From contig NC_134652.1 of the NCBI RefSeq assembly GCF_030463565.1, forward strand, positions 11,385,397 through 11,449,396: a stretch of 64,000 bases of DNA, given 5' to 3'. A model generated the notes under the pieces. That model saw only the letters and a program-made list of their open reading frames with translations, did not search any database and had not been told where the DNA came from. Shown one piece after another: positions 10,601 through 21,314 of this stretch (within the stretch, counting starts at the first letter, position 1; the number at the start of each line of letters is the position of its first letter). This DNA is from Pelecanus crispus (taxonomy: Eukaryota; Chordata; Aves; Pelecaniformes; Pelecanidae). The position numbers and the translations under genes were made by a program.

Positions 10601-13600
10601 GGAATATGTGGGTGTTTTTGTCTGGAACTTGAGTTGTCTTTGCTTCTTGTTATGCCTGCCTGTGTCTTTAATGGTCCACCTCCCCTACCTATTCTAGGTG
10701 GCGTGGGTTTGGCTCATGATTTCCCCCATTTCCTAATTCTCTGATTAAACTTCGGAGGATTTGCCTTGATTTTGAAGAAGTACTAGAAAATAATGAGATA
10801 CCTAGTCTTCACTCCTTTAAATTTCTCTTTTGATTTCCATATCTTCATAGTTTTTCACAAGATTTTTCAGAAGAAATATAGCCAAGCAGCAGAAGCTAAG
10901 TTTAGAGGAAGCAAAACTGACTCAATATTTAGAAACTAGTTCAGAGCTACCAGGATACTTTGTCTAAGTCCACAAAAATTTCATTATTATCTTGTCTGTC
11001 TTTTATTCTGTGTCAAAATTAGCATGAGGATCTTGACTGTGTATAAGTACCCAAGTATTGTAATGCCTTTTCTTTGCACAGAATCTAGCTTAGCCGGATC
11101 CTAGTCCTTTTAGACCTTTGAATAATAGGACAATGGAACATAAATGAAAGAAAACCCTGTTACAACTAGATAGTAGAATTTGGAATAATCTGTTAAAATC
11201 TTTACTGTGTAAAACACAGGCTGTTAATATGTCCCTTCTGAAAACTGAACACAGACTGTAATACGTAAGTGCTTAATAAAAACATTATTGTAACAAAGAG
11301 AGCACACTCTTCTGTGGCTGCTCCACTAGATGTCATCGTTGCTGAAAGAATGAAAAGTTCATGACTGTAGAATGTGGGCTATTCAGAGAATGCCTGTATG
11401 TACAGTTTTTAGAGGTGGAATAGACACTACCAGTGTTGAATTACACTCATGATCGTTAATCAAAGAATCCTGAGTTGTGGGAGTCTTTGTATGTAACTGA
11501 GAAATAGTCAGTTATCAGTCCTTAAAAAAAGCCGTAAAATAAAATCAGAGCATGGAGTGGACTAATCAGTGTAGCCAGTTGACTCTGTTGTTAAAGAGTA
11601 AATGGGCGGGGGGGTGGAGAGGGTAGGGGAAAGGGGAGGAACAACCCAAACCAAACAGACTTCAAGTGCCATGATTGTTGTAGTAGTTTTAAAAGCCTGG
11701 GTTAGTATAGCAGGAATTTACTGCTCTTGCCTCAAAATGTTTACCTTTAGGTCTCATGGACCCATACAGGGCTTATGACCTGGCCTTCTTAATATTTGCT
11801 GATTGATTGCAGTTTGTAGGGTACGTTTTTATGTACTGTATTTCTTATTTATTTTCCAGGCCAAAGACAGAATCCAGTGCTACCAAACGGGTGAGACCTT
11901 TATTTTTCCCTATGACATGGGAAGTAAATGGAAGAACTTCAAGCAAGTGTTTACATGGTCTGGGATTCCTGAGGGAGATGGCCTGGATTGGCCAGTAAGA
12001 GATGGCTGTCATCAGTACAGTTTGACGGTAATTGATCTTCAATGATATCTCAAGTTAATCCTCCCCACTATCCAGTTGGCTGCTTTCCTTTGCAGTAATA
12101 TACCAGGTTTTTAAATAACTAAAATAGACTGACTAGTAATACATACACTTCAGAAACAGGAGTTCTGTCAGGTGTTCTCCCATTTTTTGATAGACTGAAA
12201 AGTTATGCTTTTGTGTGCTTTTAAATGCTAGTATTTCCTGTGTTTGTTCAATGGTTTCAATACCTGTCTTCATTTTGTGTTGAATACACAAGTCCTTTTA
12301 AACTAAACACTGCCTAAATTTCTATTTATAATCATTTATAGATAGAGCAACTGAAACAGAAAGCAGACAAGCGAGTAAGAAGTGTAAGTATTTGTGAAGT
12401 TTGGTCTGAAATGACTTTGAAATATCAGTATAAATAAATAAGTAATTGCTGAGATTATTTCTTTTCTTGATTTCAAACTTAAGAGTTAAATAAAGACTTT
12501 GTGTTTCCACACAAACAGTGTGCTTAATTAAACTTAGCATTTAGCTTTCTTTGTGTTTGCTCCTTAGTCTCCAGGTGGTAAGAAACATGACAATAAAGAT
12601 GACTGTGCTTCATTGTTAAGCAGTTAATTTAGAATTTAGAGTCCCTTTGACAGCCATTGTCATTATATCAAATCTAACGGTATGCTTGAATTGATTTTTT
12701 TGGTATGAAACTGTCAGCAAGGCCATAACTCCTTCCAATAATATATTGCCATGTTCTGTTCAAATTTGTAGGTGCGGTATCGAGCAGTAGAAGATTACAG
12801 TGGTTTCTGCTGCCCTCTGACTAAAGGTGTTCAAACATTCTTCACAACACCGTGCACTGAAGAACCTAGAATTGCACTGAGTAAAGGGGATCTGATTTTA
12901 GCCACAAGAGGCTTAAAGTTAGTGGCTCCACACCTTTATGTTTGGTTAAAAGAAATATTGAGATGAGTTCTGGAATCTAATTACCTATTACGTTTTTTTC
13001 CCTAGTCACTGGATGTATGGTGAGAAGATTCTCGACTCAGCTGCTGACGGTATGAAGCAGTTATTTTCATTTTTTCTGTTGAAAATTACAGATCAGTTTT
13101 ATAGCTGTCTGTAAATGTGGACAATATTAACCGTTCAGTTCTCAAAATGTATAATGACTGACCTCATTGGCATTAGCTTCTCTCCCCTCTAAAACAACAA
13201 CTACAGTTTTTACATCTGGTAGACTTGCCAGTTTTGATAAACATTAAATGAATCTGTCAGACTGAAAGAACACTCATCTAGTAGTTTGTTGAAGGTTGAG
13301 TGGGAAGGGGGAATACTTCACATTCTAAGCAAAAGTTAGACTTTTAGACTCTAAAGAGGTTAATGATGATTTCTTTTGATTTTTGAATAGTGGTCTTTCT
13401 TAAACACATTCAGATTTCCTACCTAAACACCCCATATACATATAAGACCTGGGATTACTCTTTGTACATCTTAAAAACAAGATGTTATGTCTTTGGTTTG
13501 GGATCAATTCTGAGGACTTTGACATGCATTTACAAAATCTACAAAATTTACAAAACTATCGAAGACATTAAAGACTCCTGCTGGTCTGTAGAGAGACAAC

Positions 13601-14958
13601 ATCACAGCCACCTGCATTGAAATTTTTACATCTTTTTACTTTAGCCCTCCTGCTTAGGACTGAGCTAAAATTTTACCTGCCAGAGGGTGCATTGGATTCC
13701 CTTGTCTCCCAAACAGTTGTTAATTCATTGCATGTACTTTCCATGTCTGCAAAAGAGAGGCAGCCAACAGTCACCTCATTGAAAGTGTCCATGCTTTTCA
13801 TGGGAGGTCTGAGACCCTCATGGGCTAGAAATGCTTTGGCAGCTCACTCCAGTGAACTCTTTCAAACATCAAACCTAAATGAGTCATTGAAATGAGCGTG
13901 GTAATAGTTTGTATTGCATTGCTTATTATGAAGATTAGCCGGAGATATCTGTGCTATAGCAAATGTTTTTTTAAAATTGGGTGAAATGTGGTCTGGGTGG
14001 GGAACTTGGTGTATGCTGAGAGGCTGGATTAGAATTCAAAATAACATTGGCATTTTGGAGAACTAGGGTTCAAAAATAGGATGAGATTTGTTAGGAAATG
14101 TATAGCAAAATGCTAGAAATAGGCAGGAATAACAAGCTGCACTGTAACAAGATGGAAAAATGAATGATTAAGTAGCAGTTCTTCTGAGGGGAAAAAAGAG
14201 TCAATCATCATCTTAAGACGAGTCAACACTTGCAAAAAGAAAAAAGCGTATGGTTTCCCAGATGCATGAAGTAATCCTTCCATCCTACTCAATATTGGCA
14301 GGGACTCAGCTGAAATACTGCCACAACTAAAAGCAGCTACTGCATCTCAGGAAAGAGGAAGATCAGCTGCAAAGGGTTGAGAGGAAGATAATGAAAATTA
14401 TCAGAGTGCTAGAAAATGTGACTTAAAAGGGAAAGGTGAAAGAATTAGGATGGCTTACTTGTAGAGTGATAGGAGAAAGCCAGGGTATGTGCAAATAGTT
14501 ATCAGCTGCGTGAAAGTCTGTTGTAGAGAAGGTTGTTAGCTGCTTCTGGTGTGTAGAAAGAGGAGTTGTGAACTTGAATTATAGACAGAAACATTCAGAA
14601 TAGCGTATTAGGAAAGATTTTTCTCGTAGTAAGGAAGGTAGAACACTGGAAAACTGGAGATCTCTGAAAACATTTTAGGCAGTGGGAGAGAATCCATGTG
14701 TCCCCAGGCAATGATGTTAGGAATGACTGAGATGTCCTACCTCGGAGAAGAAAATAACCTAGGTAACCTCTTGATGTCTCTTCCAGTCCTGTGTTTTTTC
14801 CTCTGTAGTGGGTCATGTTTTGTTCCAAGTTAATGCAACTTTTCATGTCTTAAGGTGGAATAAGAGAACGAGGCTGGTTCCCTAAGAAATGTGTGGAAAA
14901 ATGCCAATATGACTCTGAAACGGATCAACCCGTGGATGGAGAGAAGAAAAACAGATAG
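4405..14958 (+). CDS. ZDHHC6: ZDHHC6, ER palmitoyltransferase (complete gene, 10 coding exons)
   Basis: S-acyltransferase of the DHHC family, which moves palmitate from palmitoyl-CoA to cysteines of ER clients; known mammalian substrates include calnexin and the IP3 receptor, the latter with the cofactor SELENOK. Coding exons: 4405-4653, 5985-6076, 8266-8425, 9496-9657, 10268-10321, 11860-12027, 12342-12383, 12772-12917, 13006-13049, 14855-14958; all junctions are GT-AG and keep the frame. The 1221 coding bases give 406 residues (human 413). Visible parts: membrane segments about 17-37, 52-72, 138-158 and 192-221; a Cys-rich zinc domain at 95-129 with DHHC at 120-123 and catalytic Cys123; a C-terminal SH3-like region with Cys322, Cys323 and Cys337 at the sites known in human to be palmitoylated by ZDHHC16; and a C-terminal KKNR, a dilysine ER-retrieval signal. 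ATG 4405 is the first in-frame AUG. The first ten or so residues differ from mammals; RLCHWGP onward aligns. Confidence 0.97.
5985..6076 (+). CDS. ZDHHC6: ZDHHC6 coding exon 2
   Basis: Encodes residues 84-113 plus two bases of Arg114: the start of the zinc-binding Cys-rich domain ([20 protein letters not shown]). The acceptor is a TTCTGTTTAAAG tract; the donor is GTACTG. Confidence 0.95.
8266..8425 (+). CDS. ZDHHC6: ZDHHC6 coding exon 3 (catalytic DHHC)
   Basis: Encodes residues 114-167, including DHHC at 120-123, the [13 protein letters not shown] block and the third membrane segment ending in [10 protein letters not shown]. The donor is GTAAGA. Confidence 0.96.
9496..9657 (+). CDS. ZDHHC6: ZDHHC6 coding exon 4
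   Basis: Encodes residues 168-221: [17 protein letters not shown] followed by the fourth membrane segment ([17 protein letters not shown]). It carries the DPG-like juxtamembrane region of the family. The acceptor is CCCTTTGCAG and the donor GTAAGT. Confidence 0.95.
10268..10321 (+). CDS. ZDHHC6: ZDHHC6 coding exon 5 (54-bp exon)
   Basis: Encodes residues 222-239 ([18 protein letters not shown]). It includes the TTxE-like element (NKTSIESW) that follows the last membrane segment in DHHC enzymes. It is short but in phase 0 on both sides, so skipping would not shift the frame. Confidence 0.95.
11604..11638 (+). other. G-rich tract with G-quadruplex potential, ZDHHC6 intron 5
   Basis: Five or more runs of three or more G separated by short spacers (GGGCGGGGGGG, AGAGGG, TAGGGG, AAAGGGG) on the sense strand of the ZDHHC6 pre-mRNA, about 220 bases upstream of the exon 6 acceptor. 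The pattern satisfies the usual G3N1-7 quadruplex rule. Confidence 0.75.
11860..12027 (+). CDS. ZDHHC6: ZDHHC6 coding exon 6
   Basis: Encodes residues 240-295 in the cytosolic tail, with the conserved [19 protein letters not shown] and GCHQYSLT blocks. Phase 0 at both ends. Confidence 0.95.
12342..12383 (+). CDS. ZDHHC6: ZDHHC6 coding exon 7 (42-bp exon)
   Basis: Encodes 14 residues, 296-309 ([14 protein letters not shown]), identical to the human segment as I know it. Phase 0 at both ends; donor GTAAGT. Confidence 0.94.
12772..12917 (+). CDS. ZDHHC6: ZDHHC6 coding exon 8 (SH3-like region)
   Basis: Encodes residues 310-357 plus two bases of Asn358. It includes the adjacent Cys322-Cys323 pair and Cys337 (DYSGFCCPL and [10 protein letters not shown]). 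The donor is AAA|GTTAGT, weaker than the others; reading past it gives a stop about 50 bases later. Joining 12917 to 13006 restores the conserved ATRGLNHWMYG..KILD sequence. Confidence 0.9.
13006..13049 (+). CDS. ZDHHC6: ZDHHC6 coding exon 9 (44 bp)
   Basis: Encodes the last base of Asn358, residues 359-372 and the first base of Gly373 ([14 protein letters not shown]). It follows an intron of only 88 bases with a good polypyrimidine acceptor (TTTTTTTCCCTAG); donor GTATGA. Confidence 0.92.
14330..14760 (+). mobile_element. degenerate LINE remnant, CR1/L3-like 3' region, in ZDHHC6 intron 9
   Basis: Resembles, with heavy divergence, the 3' part of CR1/L3 LINEs: an AGGGTTGAGAGGAAGAT stretch, then ATTAGGAAAGATTTTTCTC, GTAAGGAAGGTAGAACACTGGAAAACTGG and a GATCTCTGAAAACATTTTAG block, in the order expected for that family. 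Boundaries are approximate and no intact reading frame remains. Confidence 0.5.
14855..14958 (+). CDS. ZDHHC6: ZDHHC6 coding exon 10 and stop
   Basis: Encodes residues 373-406: the end of the SH3-like region ([16 protein letters not shown]) and an acidic tail finishing in KKNR before TAG at 14956-14958. The KKxx-type ending is the ER-retrieval signal known for this enzyme. Confidence 0.96.
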
Positions 14959-15430
14959 CCTTCTCATTTTTTAAATAAGAAATGGAATTTTTACTTCAGA
15001 CCACAATCCTTTACTTGAAATTTTCTGTGTATTACTTTAGACTTATGCAATGAATATGGTAGGACAAGGTTTTCTGTTGATCACGGCTGAAAGGATATGC
15101 CTGTGCCATGGTTTGTGTACTTTTTTAACAATAAATAACTGAAGAAGCCATTCAGTGGATTGCCTTCAAGATGTATCTTTTACATCCCAAGTCAGTTTTT
15201 TTCTTTTTGCTGTTTAAATTGCATTCTGAAAGTTCATATTTTAGGTTTTTCCCTCAACCGCATCTGATGTGATGCGTGCTGCTTATCTTTTGTATTTTGC
15301 TTTCTCTGAAGCTGCCCCTGAAAACTATAAAATAAACATCTGATTCAAATTCAAGATAAAATTTGTTACCTGTGACTTTTAATGATGTGAATTGTCCACC
15401 TCAAATAAATGATACATTCATATTCACTTG
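14959..15430 (+). other. ZDHHC6: ZDHHC6 3' UTR with poly(A) signals
   Basis: Follows the stop codon. AATAAA hexamers occur at 15130-15135, 15331-15336 and 15404-15409, so alternative 3' ends of about 200, 400 and 470 bases are possible. Which are used cannot be told from sequence alone. Confidence 0.75.
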
Positions 15431-18400
15431 TGGATTTAATTGTTCTTAGACCTACAAGAACTTGTTTATAGGCATGGGAATGTGAACTGACTGGGAAGTA
15501 AAGATTTCACTGTTACAAGTTGGTTTTCAAGGTTAGAAAGACTTCAGGTTTTGCTATAAGAATATTCTGTGCTTTTAATGGCAAAAAAAATATAGCCAGC
15601 TTTATCTGTTCCCTCTGAAATCTGAGCGTGTACCGAAGAGACTGGAGTTCTTGATCCATCTTAAGAGTGAAAGGAAGCAGTAATGCCAAAAATGAAAATT
15701 TTTGTGAACCTAGTTGCCACTATAAGTGATTAACACCTTTCCTAAAGTATTTTCATTTAGCATCTGGTACAGATTATTAGAAGGAAGACCTTAAAATGGA
15801 GTAACCCGTGCCAGCTGAAGGCTTTCTAAATGTATCCTAAATGCAGCAGGTGGCTTTGTTCTCTCATAGTCTAGTTGCATGTCCCATGTTGAGAGTTTTT
15901 GCAAATTACTGTTTTAAACTAACACCTGGTTTACCTCCACCTGCATGAGTTGTCTCAGGCAGATGAGCATTTCTTAAACAATATTAAGTGTACGTAGAAA
16001 TAACTGCATACAGACAAGCCAACATTACTTCTGTGTGTTCCTACACGGACTCTTTATCTCCAGCACAAAGCCAGTTTTTGGTTACCTCCAGCCTGCTGCG
16101 TGTCAGTGCTGATGGTGAGCCATAATCCTAGGCTGTTTCTGTTAGGGTTTAGTTTCAGTAGCTTGCAAGCAGGTGCTTTGCCCCTCTTGAAATCGAAGCA
16201 CTTACTTTGTAGAAGTAGGCCTCATTAGAGGTATAGGAGTGTATTGTACTCCTAGTTTCTGTTCCAGCAAGAGCTGAAGGGCCATAACTGAGCAGGATGT
16301 AGCTATTTTGGAATATGACCAGAAATTAGTATGAAAACCTCCAAACTGCATGGAATACTCTTACTCTCAACTGCAGTAGTTTCTGTTCAGTGTCTGGAGT
16401 CCAGAACCAAAGATTAGAAAAATAAGCTTGTCTTCCAGCTGAGGAAGCTGGCAGCTAAGGGCCTCTTGTTCTTGACTTTGAAATGATTAAATAGCTGCTA
16501 TCTATATTAGCAGGCAGCAGTTAGCAGCGTAATAGGAACAGATTAACAGCACTAATGACCACAGCTGATTGTTAGCTATTAGGAGGGGAATTTATGTAAG
16601 CTGTGGTCTGTTTATAGGGGACTGGATATCTTTCAGTGGTTGAAGAGCATCTTCAACTCTATTTCAGTTTTCATCTGAGCAGAATTTTGCACACCAAGAT
16701 CAGTCTATGCTGAACTACAGCATGCCCAGGAGCTCTGCTTCAGAAGTGCATTTACAATCTGAAATGGACTCTATATGCTTTTTTTTTTTTTTTTTTAATG
16801 CTTTCATCTTGTTTCCTTGTAGCTGTAACCAGTCCCACCTCCTTTTGTAGCACAGGTAACTGGTGTTTCTATTTACTGTTACAACACCTTCACTCAGCAG
16901 TGCTTGCCTACAACCAGCCAGCCAAAACAAAATGCATACCTCCTAAAGGCGTTTAGAGATTCTGCAGCCAAGAAAATACAAGCTGTATGTCTTTCTCATG
17001 CTGAAAACAACTGTATTGGAGCATGAAGTTTAAAGACAAACCACCTCTAAGGAACTCTGATTCCCACCATCTCATTCTACCTTTTTTTTTCCCTTCTTCT
17101 TTCCCCACTCTGCTTTTTGCTTGAGGAAGACCTTTGTTTATTAAGGAAAGGAGTGGGTATAGATTTGGGTATAGATTTGACATAGCTGTTCTGTGTTCTG
17201 CAGTGATTCGCCAGGGAATTCAGTTGATTTTCTTTTAGCTTCAAATCCCTAGAGAAGCCAGGTCTGGGGGAAGCAAAAAGCAAGTGTCTTTTTCACACAG
17301 CAATTAGTTCTATTAAACTATCTGTTGCTTTTCCCTGAGGCAATAATTGCTCTTTTTTTATGTAAAATGTTGAGCTTTGCATCATCTAACAGCAAGCCTA
17401 GACTTGCAATGCCACACTAGCCTAGCTCAGGCTCTAGTATGATGGAGAGTAAGGGTAACTGCATACTGAAGTGGAGCCCTGCCCTCCTATTTAAAGGAAA
17501 ACAATGAAATAGGCTAATAAGAAATAGCTACCTACTTTAGTTTAGGCAGTTTTGGCACCAAAACAGAAACAGAATCTGTAATAAAAGCAAACAATACTGG
17601 CCATAGTAAATAGATGTCTCGGGTGCCCTGTTCAACCACCCACTCAGTGAAAATTTTGCTTTGTACTCATCTGCCCTTGCTTTGGCCTCCAATCCGAAGA
17701 GACTTTCCTTTGCAGAGTGAAGCCACTGATTGTGCCAGGTGTGTCTCAGTTCTTAATGAGGAAGGGGCTAGATTACCATCTAGAACAGGCTGTGCAAAAG
17801 GCTAGCCGTGGTATTCTCACGCCTGGTAACTTTGAGGTGATTACTAATAGTAAAAGAAGTCAATGATGGAGGAGTGCTTTCCTCCTCAATAGTATTAACC
17901 AAGAGGCTTCTGATTTTAATCCAGATCTCTTTAAGAGTTGAGCAAGTACAAGATGGTGCTAGAGTTTAAGCATCTCCCATATAGCTAGTTTTTCAAATGC
18001 AAAGTAGTGACCAGGAGGAGAAAAGAGAACTTCCCATGCTAGGAAGCCAGTGATTTGCAGGTTATTTAGTTTTTACGATTGAGTTGCCTAGCTGTGGCAT
18101 TAGAGAATGATTCTAGAGCTGTTTTGAGAGCACTGATTGAAATAAGAACGTCATTAAAGCCAAATTATGAATTAAGAGTCAGTGTTTCCCTCTGAACGCT
18201 TCCTCTCTGGATCAGGAACAGAAGAGACTAACCAGTAATTATTAAGTTGCAGGCATGGGGCTTGTTTCATAAAGATGGAAAGAAAATACACTTAACAAAT
18301 TGTATTTTGGTATGCAATTCGTGTATGATTTGGAGAGCTGAAATCAGGCAGTCTTAATTCCTGATGCAGTACATATGAGTTGTTTCTAATTTGTTAAGTA

Positions 18401-20350
18401 AAAGGAAGCTATGTTATCAATATTCACATTAAATATCTGCCTTATGTGACTTATATCTTCATTAGTCATGGTATCTCATTATTCAGCATGTATGCACATC
18501 TATACTGCAGCCCAAATGGACCAATTCATAATGAACAGCTACTAGATGAGAGCTTTTTAAAGCAAGTAGAGAAGGGTGGATGTTACTTTAGCACCATTCT
18601 CTCTATCGTGGGGAAAAAAGTTGCACAGAATTAACTTCATTGTACCTATAGCTATCCTTACCTCAAGTCTTTGTTCACGGGGTATAACAGTGCTTCAAGC
18701 CTGCTGTAGCTTTCTCTAGTGCTCAGACAATAGCCTGAAATAATTTTTGTACCATTTCAATGCAAGCATGCCTGAAGTACCCCGTTTTCACTTCAGATCT
18801 ATATTGTAGAAGCAGTTCCATATATGTGGAAGCAGAAGTGGCACCCAAGAGACCAGTTTCAGACATGTGAATTGCTGGGTATGGTTTATTGTTCAGATAG
18901 TGCCATTACCCATTCAATTCTGTCTTTGTAACAGCTACCAGCAGATGCCACAGACATGAAAAATCTAAAGCACTGTAGTTTGCCACTGCGAGAAAGAGGC
19001 GTAAATGCTATTAAGAGCAAGCCAAGTTCAGAGATTGAGGTGTTTCCTCTTCTGAAAGTATCTCTACTGTATTAGAAAGTGACCTGTACAAAGTTACTAC
19101 TTTCTGAGGCATGGCACAGAAAAGTAGGCATTCTTTACTTAGTTCACAAATGAGAGCTCTCTTTAAGCTGAATGAAGCACTGTGATTGGTATCTGACAAC
19201 TGCCAATTGAAGGGCCCACCACAGAGTGCTGGGCTTCAACATCCAAGCAGATCTCTGTAGGAGAGTTTCACTTGTTGATGCAATAAACAAAGTACTTTCT
19301 GGGCACTGCAGCAGGTGGCATCACAGGATTCAGTCTGAAGTTTATGGAGATCTCAGTTGCACTAGATTTACTGTCCCCAACAGAATTGCTCATCAGATCC
19401 CAAAACCAGTTTCAGTATACATTTCTTCTTCCCTCTGGTTCCTTTTTTTCTCCCCAGTCTCCGTTGGGGGAAAAGATTAAGCCATGAGTAACTTTTAAGT
19501 CACATTGCTTTAAGCAAGCATGGGAAAGATGAGCAGCATAGTTACATGCACTTTCAGAGTCTTAGAAGCCTGTACAGCCTCAGGTTATGACAAGCACAGT
19601 AAGTGACACAACGGTTACCTGAAAACATCAAGGTCTTTGGGCCTAGACTAGAAACAGAATTGGGTCAGTTGTTTTTACTAGTCAAAGCTAGAGATGCCTC
19701 ACAGAAAGGGGTGGGTCTTTCCTGACCAAAAATCTACTGGTTGCTTTCATTTTGGGCTATCCGACCAAGAGTATTAAATACAGAGAGGAACAGCCACTAG
19801 CTGTAAGAACCTGGCACTGACAAGGAGAATTGGCATAGGAAAGCTACGTGTACTCCTCCCCATGTTACATCCTTGTTAGCACTTCATTGCCTTTTGGACT
19901 GATACAGCAGACTACTTCAGGGACAGGGAGGAACTGTCAGCAGAGACAGCATACACTGATTGAAGACGTGTTTCTAAAGATAGAGACAGTACTCATCTTG
20001 CCTAAATAATTTTCTAAAGAAGCAGCTTTAGCCCTAGAAAATTCTATCTGATGCCTTATTTCATGTGATAGGCTGAGCTGGAAGAATGAATTTATGCAAG
20101 AGTTAGTAATAAGATTTTGGCACATACTGCCCTACTACAAGAAAAGGAAAGTTGAGTAGAGGAGCAACATCTGGTCTCACACTGTCTTATGGCCTCATGG
20201 CTTGAGCTGTGGCTGAACAATGATAGCATAGGAAACAAGTTAGATGCAGCTAGAACACAACTGCTGCAGAAAGCTATCTATAACCAGGCAGCAGTAAACC
20301 TTGCAGCCGACAGTGTGGTTACAGTAGAGAAACAAGTCACTCACACAGGC
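15431..20350. other. tail-to-tail intergenic stretch between ZDHHC6 and ACSL5
   Basis: AT-rich, with no coding segment recognised on either strand. It contains a poly(T) run (about 16778-16797), a 12-bp direct repeat of GGGTATAGATTT at about 17155-17178, and a further minus-strand AATAAA (18885-18890) that could serve a longer ACSL5 3' UTR. Several short ORFs here show no recognisable homology. Confidence 0.65.
16778..16797 (-). repeat. poly(T)/poly(A) tract
   Basis: A run of about 20 T on the plus strand in the intergenic stretch, equivalent to a poly(A) tract on the minus strand. No attached retroelement body was recognised. Confidence 0.8.
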
Positions 20351-21173
20351 TTTGGTTTGATTGTGCAGTTATAATTTATTGCATCCTATATGCTCAGGAA
20401 TGACAGCTAAACTTTTCCACTTACCAGGCTCAAATTCCTAAGTGTAAAGGCTTTACAACTGCCATTGCATTTGAGAATGTGTGCAAAAACTGATCCAGTG
20501 TCTCCCATACTAGAGTATAAACTATGTTTACTTTAGACACATGCACTTTGTAAACCAGTTAATACCAGACTACTCATTTTCATTAAAAACAACCTATACT
20601 GTGTGGTCTGGGGCTAGGAACAGGAAATTCACTTCTGTAGTTGCTGAACAGATGTTAAGCTCCAGTTCATCTTGGGACAGCTTGAGTTGAGACAGGTTAT
20701 AGCATCCTGAGTGGAAACTGAAGTGTTATTTTCCTGCACTTGAACTATCTCCCCCCCACCCGGAACATTTAACTGCATGAAAGAGTTCAGTGTGATTGCA
20801 GATCAATCCACAAAAGGTAGCAATGGAGTTCATAGTTGGAGCAGGAAAACAGGATTTGCTTTTGTCAGTGAGAAGTGCATTCAACTGCCTTGTAAAGGCT
20901 GAGGCTCTTGAGTGTTTTTGTGCTTCATTCACAGTCCAAGGAAGATGAAAGTTCTGGCTTTGCCTAGACAGCTGATGCTTTGTCCTGCAAGATGGGAACA
21001 CTACCAGTTGTCAGTTATGCTACAGCCATCTTCAAGTCATTTTTCCCAGGATACCAGAAACAATATATTTAAGTTCTCCTTGCTCCCCTCCACTCATGCA
21101 TGTGTTCTCCGTAGGTCATGTAGTGTCACAGATTTGTTTGGATACTCCATGCAGTTTAATTTAAATTAGCCAT
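20351..21173 (-). other. ACSL5: ACSL5 3' UTR (probable)
   Basis: Downstream of the ACSL5 stop on the minus strand. A canonical AATAAA lies at 20375-20380 (minus), about 800 bases after the stop. A second AATAAA overlaps the stop codon itself (21173-21178). The UTR extent is inferred from these signals, not from transcripts. Confidence 0.55.
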
Positions 21174-21314
21174 TTATTCCTGTATACTTGAATAGAGGGT
21201 CTCAATCTGCTTCTGGAAGAGTTTAACAAGCTCTGTTCGCTTTGCCTTCAGTGTTGGTGTCAAGAGCCCATTTTCTACAGAGAACATCTCTGTGTGGATG
21301 TACAGGTCTCTCAC
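21174..21314 (-). CDS. ACSL5: ACSL5 exon 21 and stop
   Basis: Encodes residues 638-683 ([43 protein letters not shown]) and TAA at 21176-21174. [11 protein letters not shown] is the conserved C-terminal block with the catalytic-lysine region of the family. Confidence 0.96.
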   Translation of the reverse strand: MRDLYIHTEMFSVENGLLTPTLKAKRTELVKLFQKQIETLYSSIQE

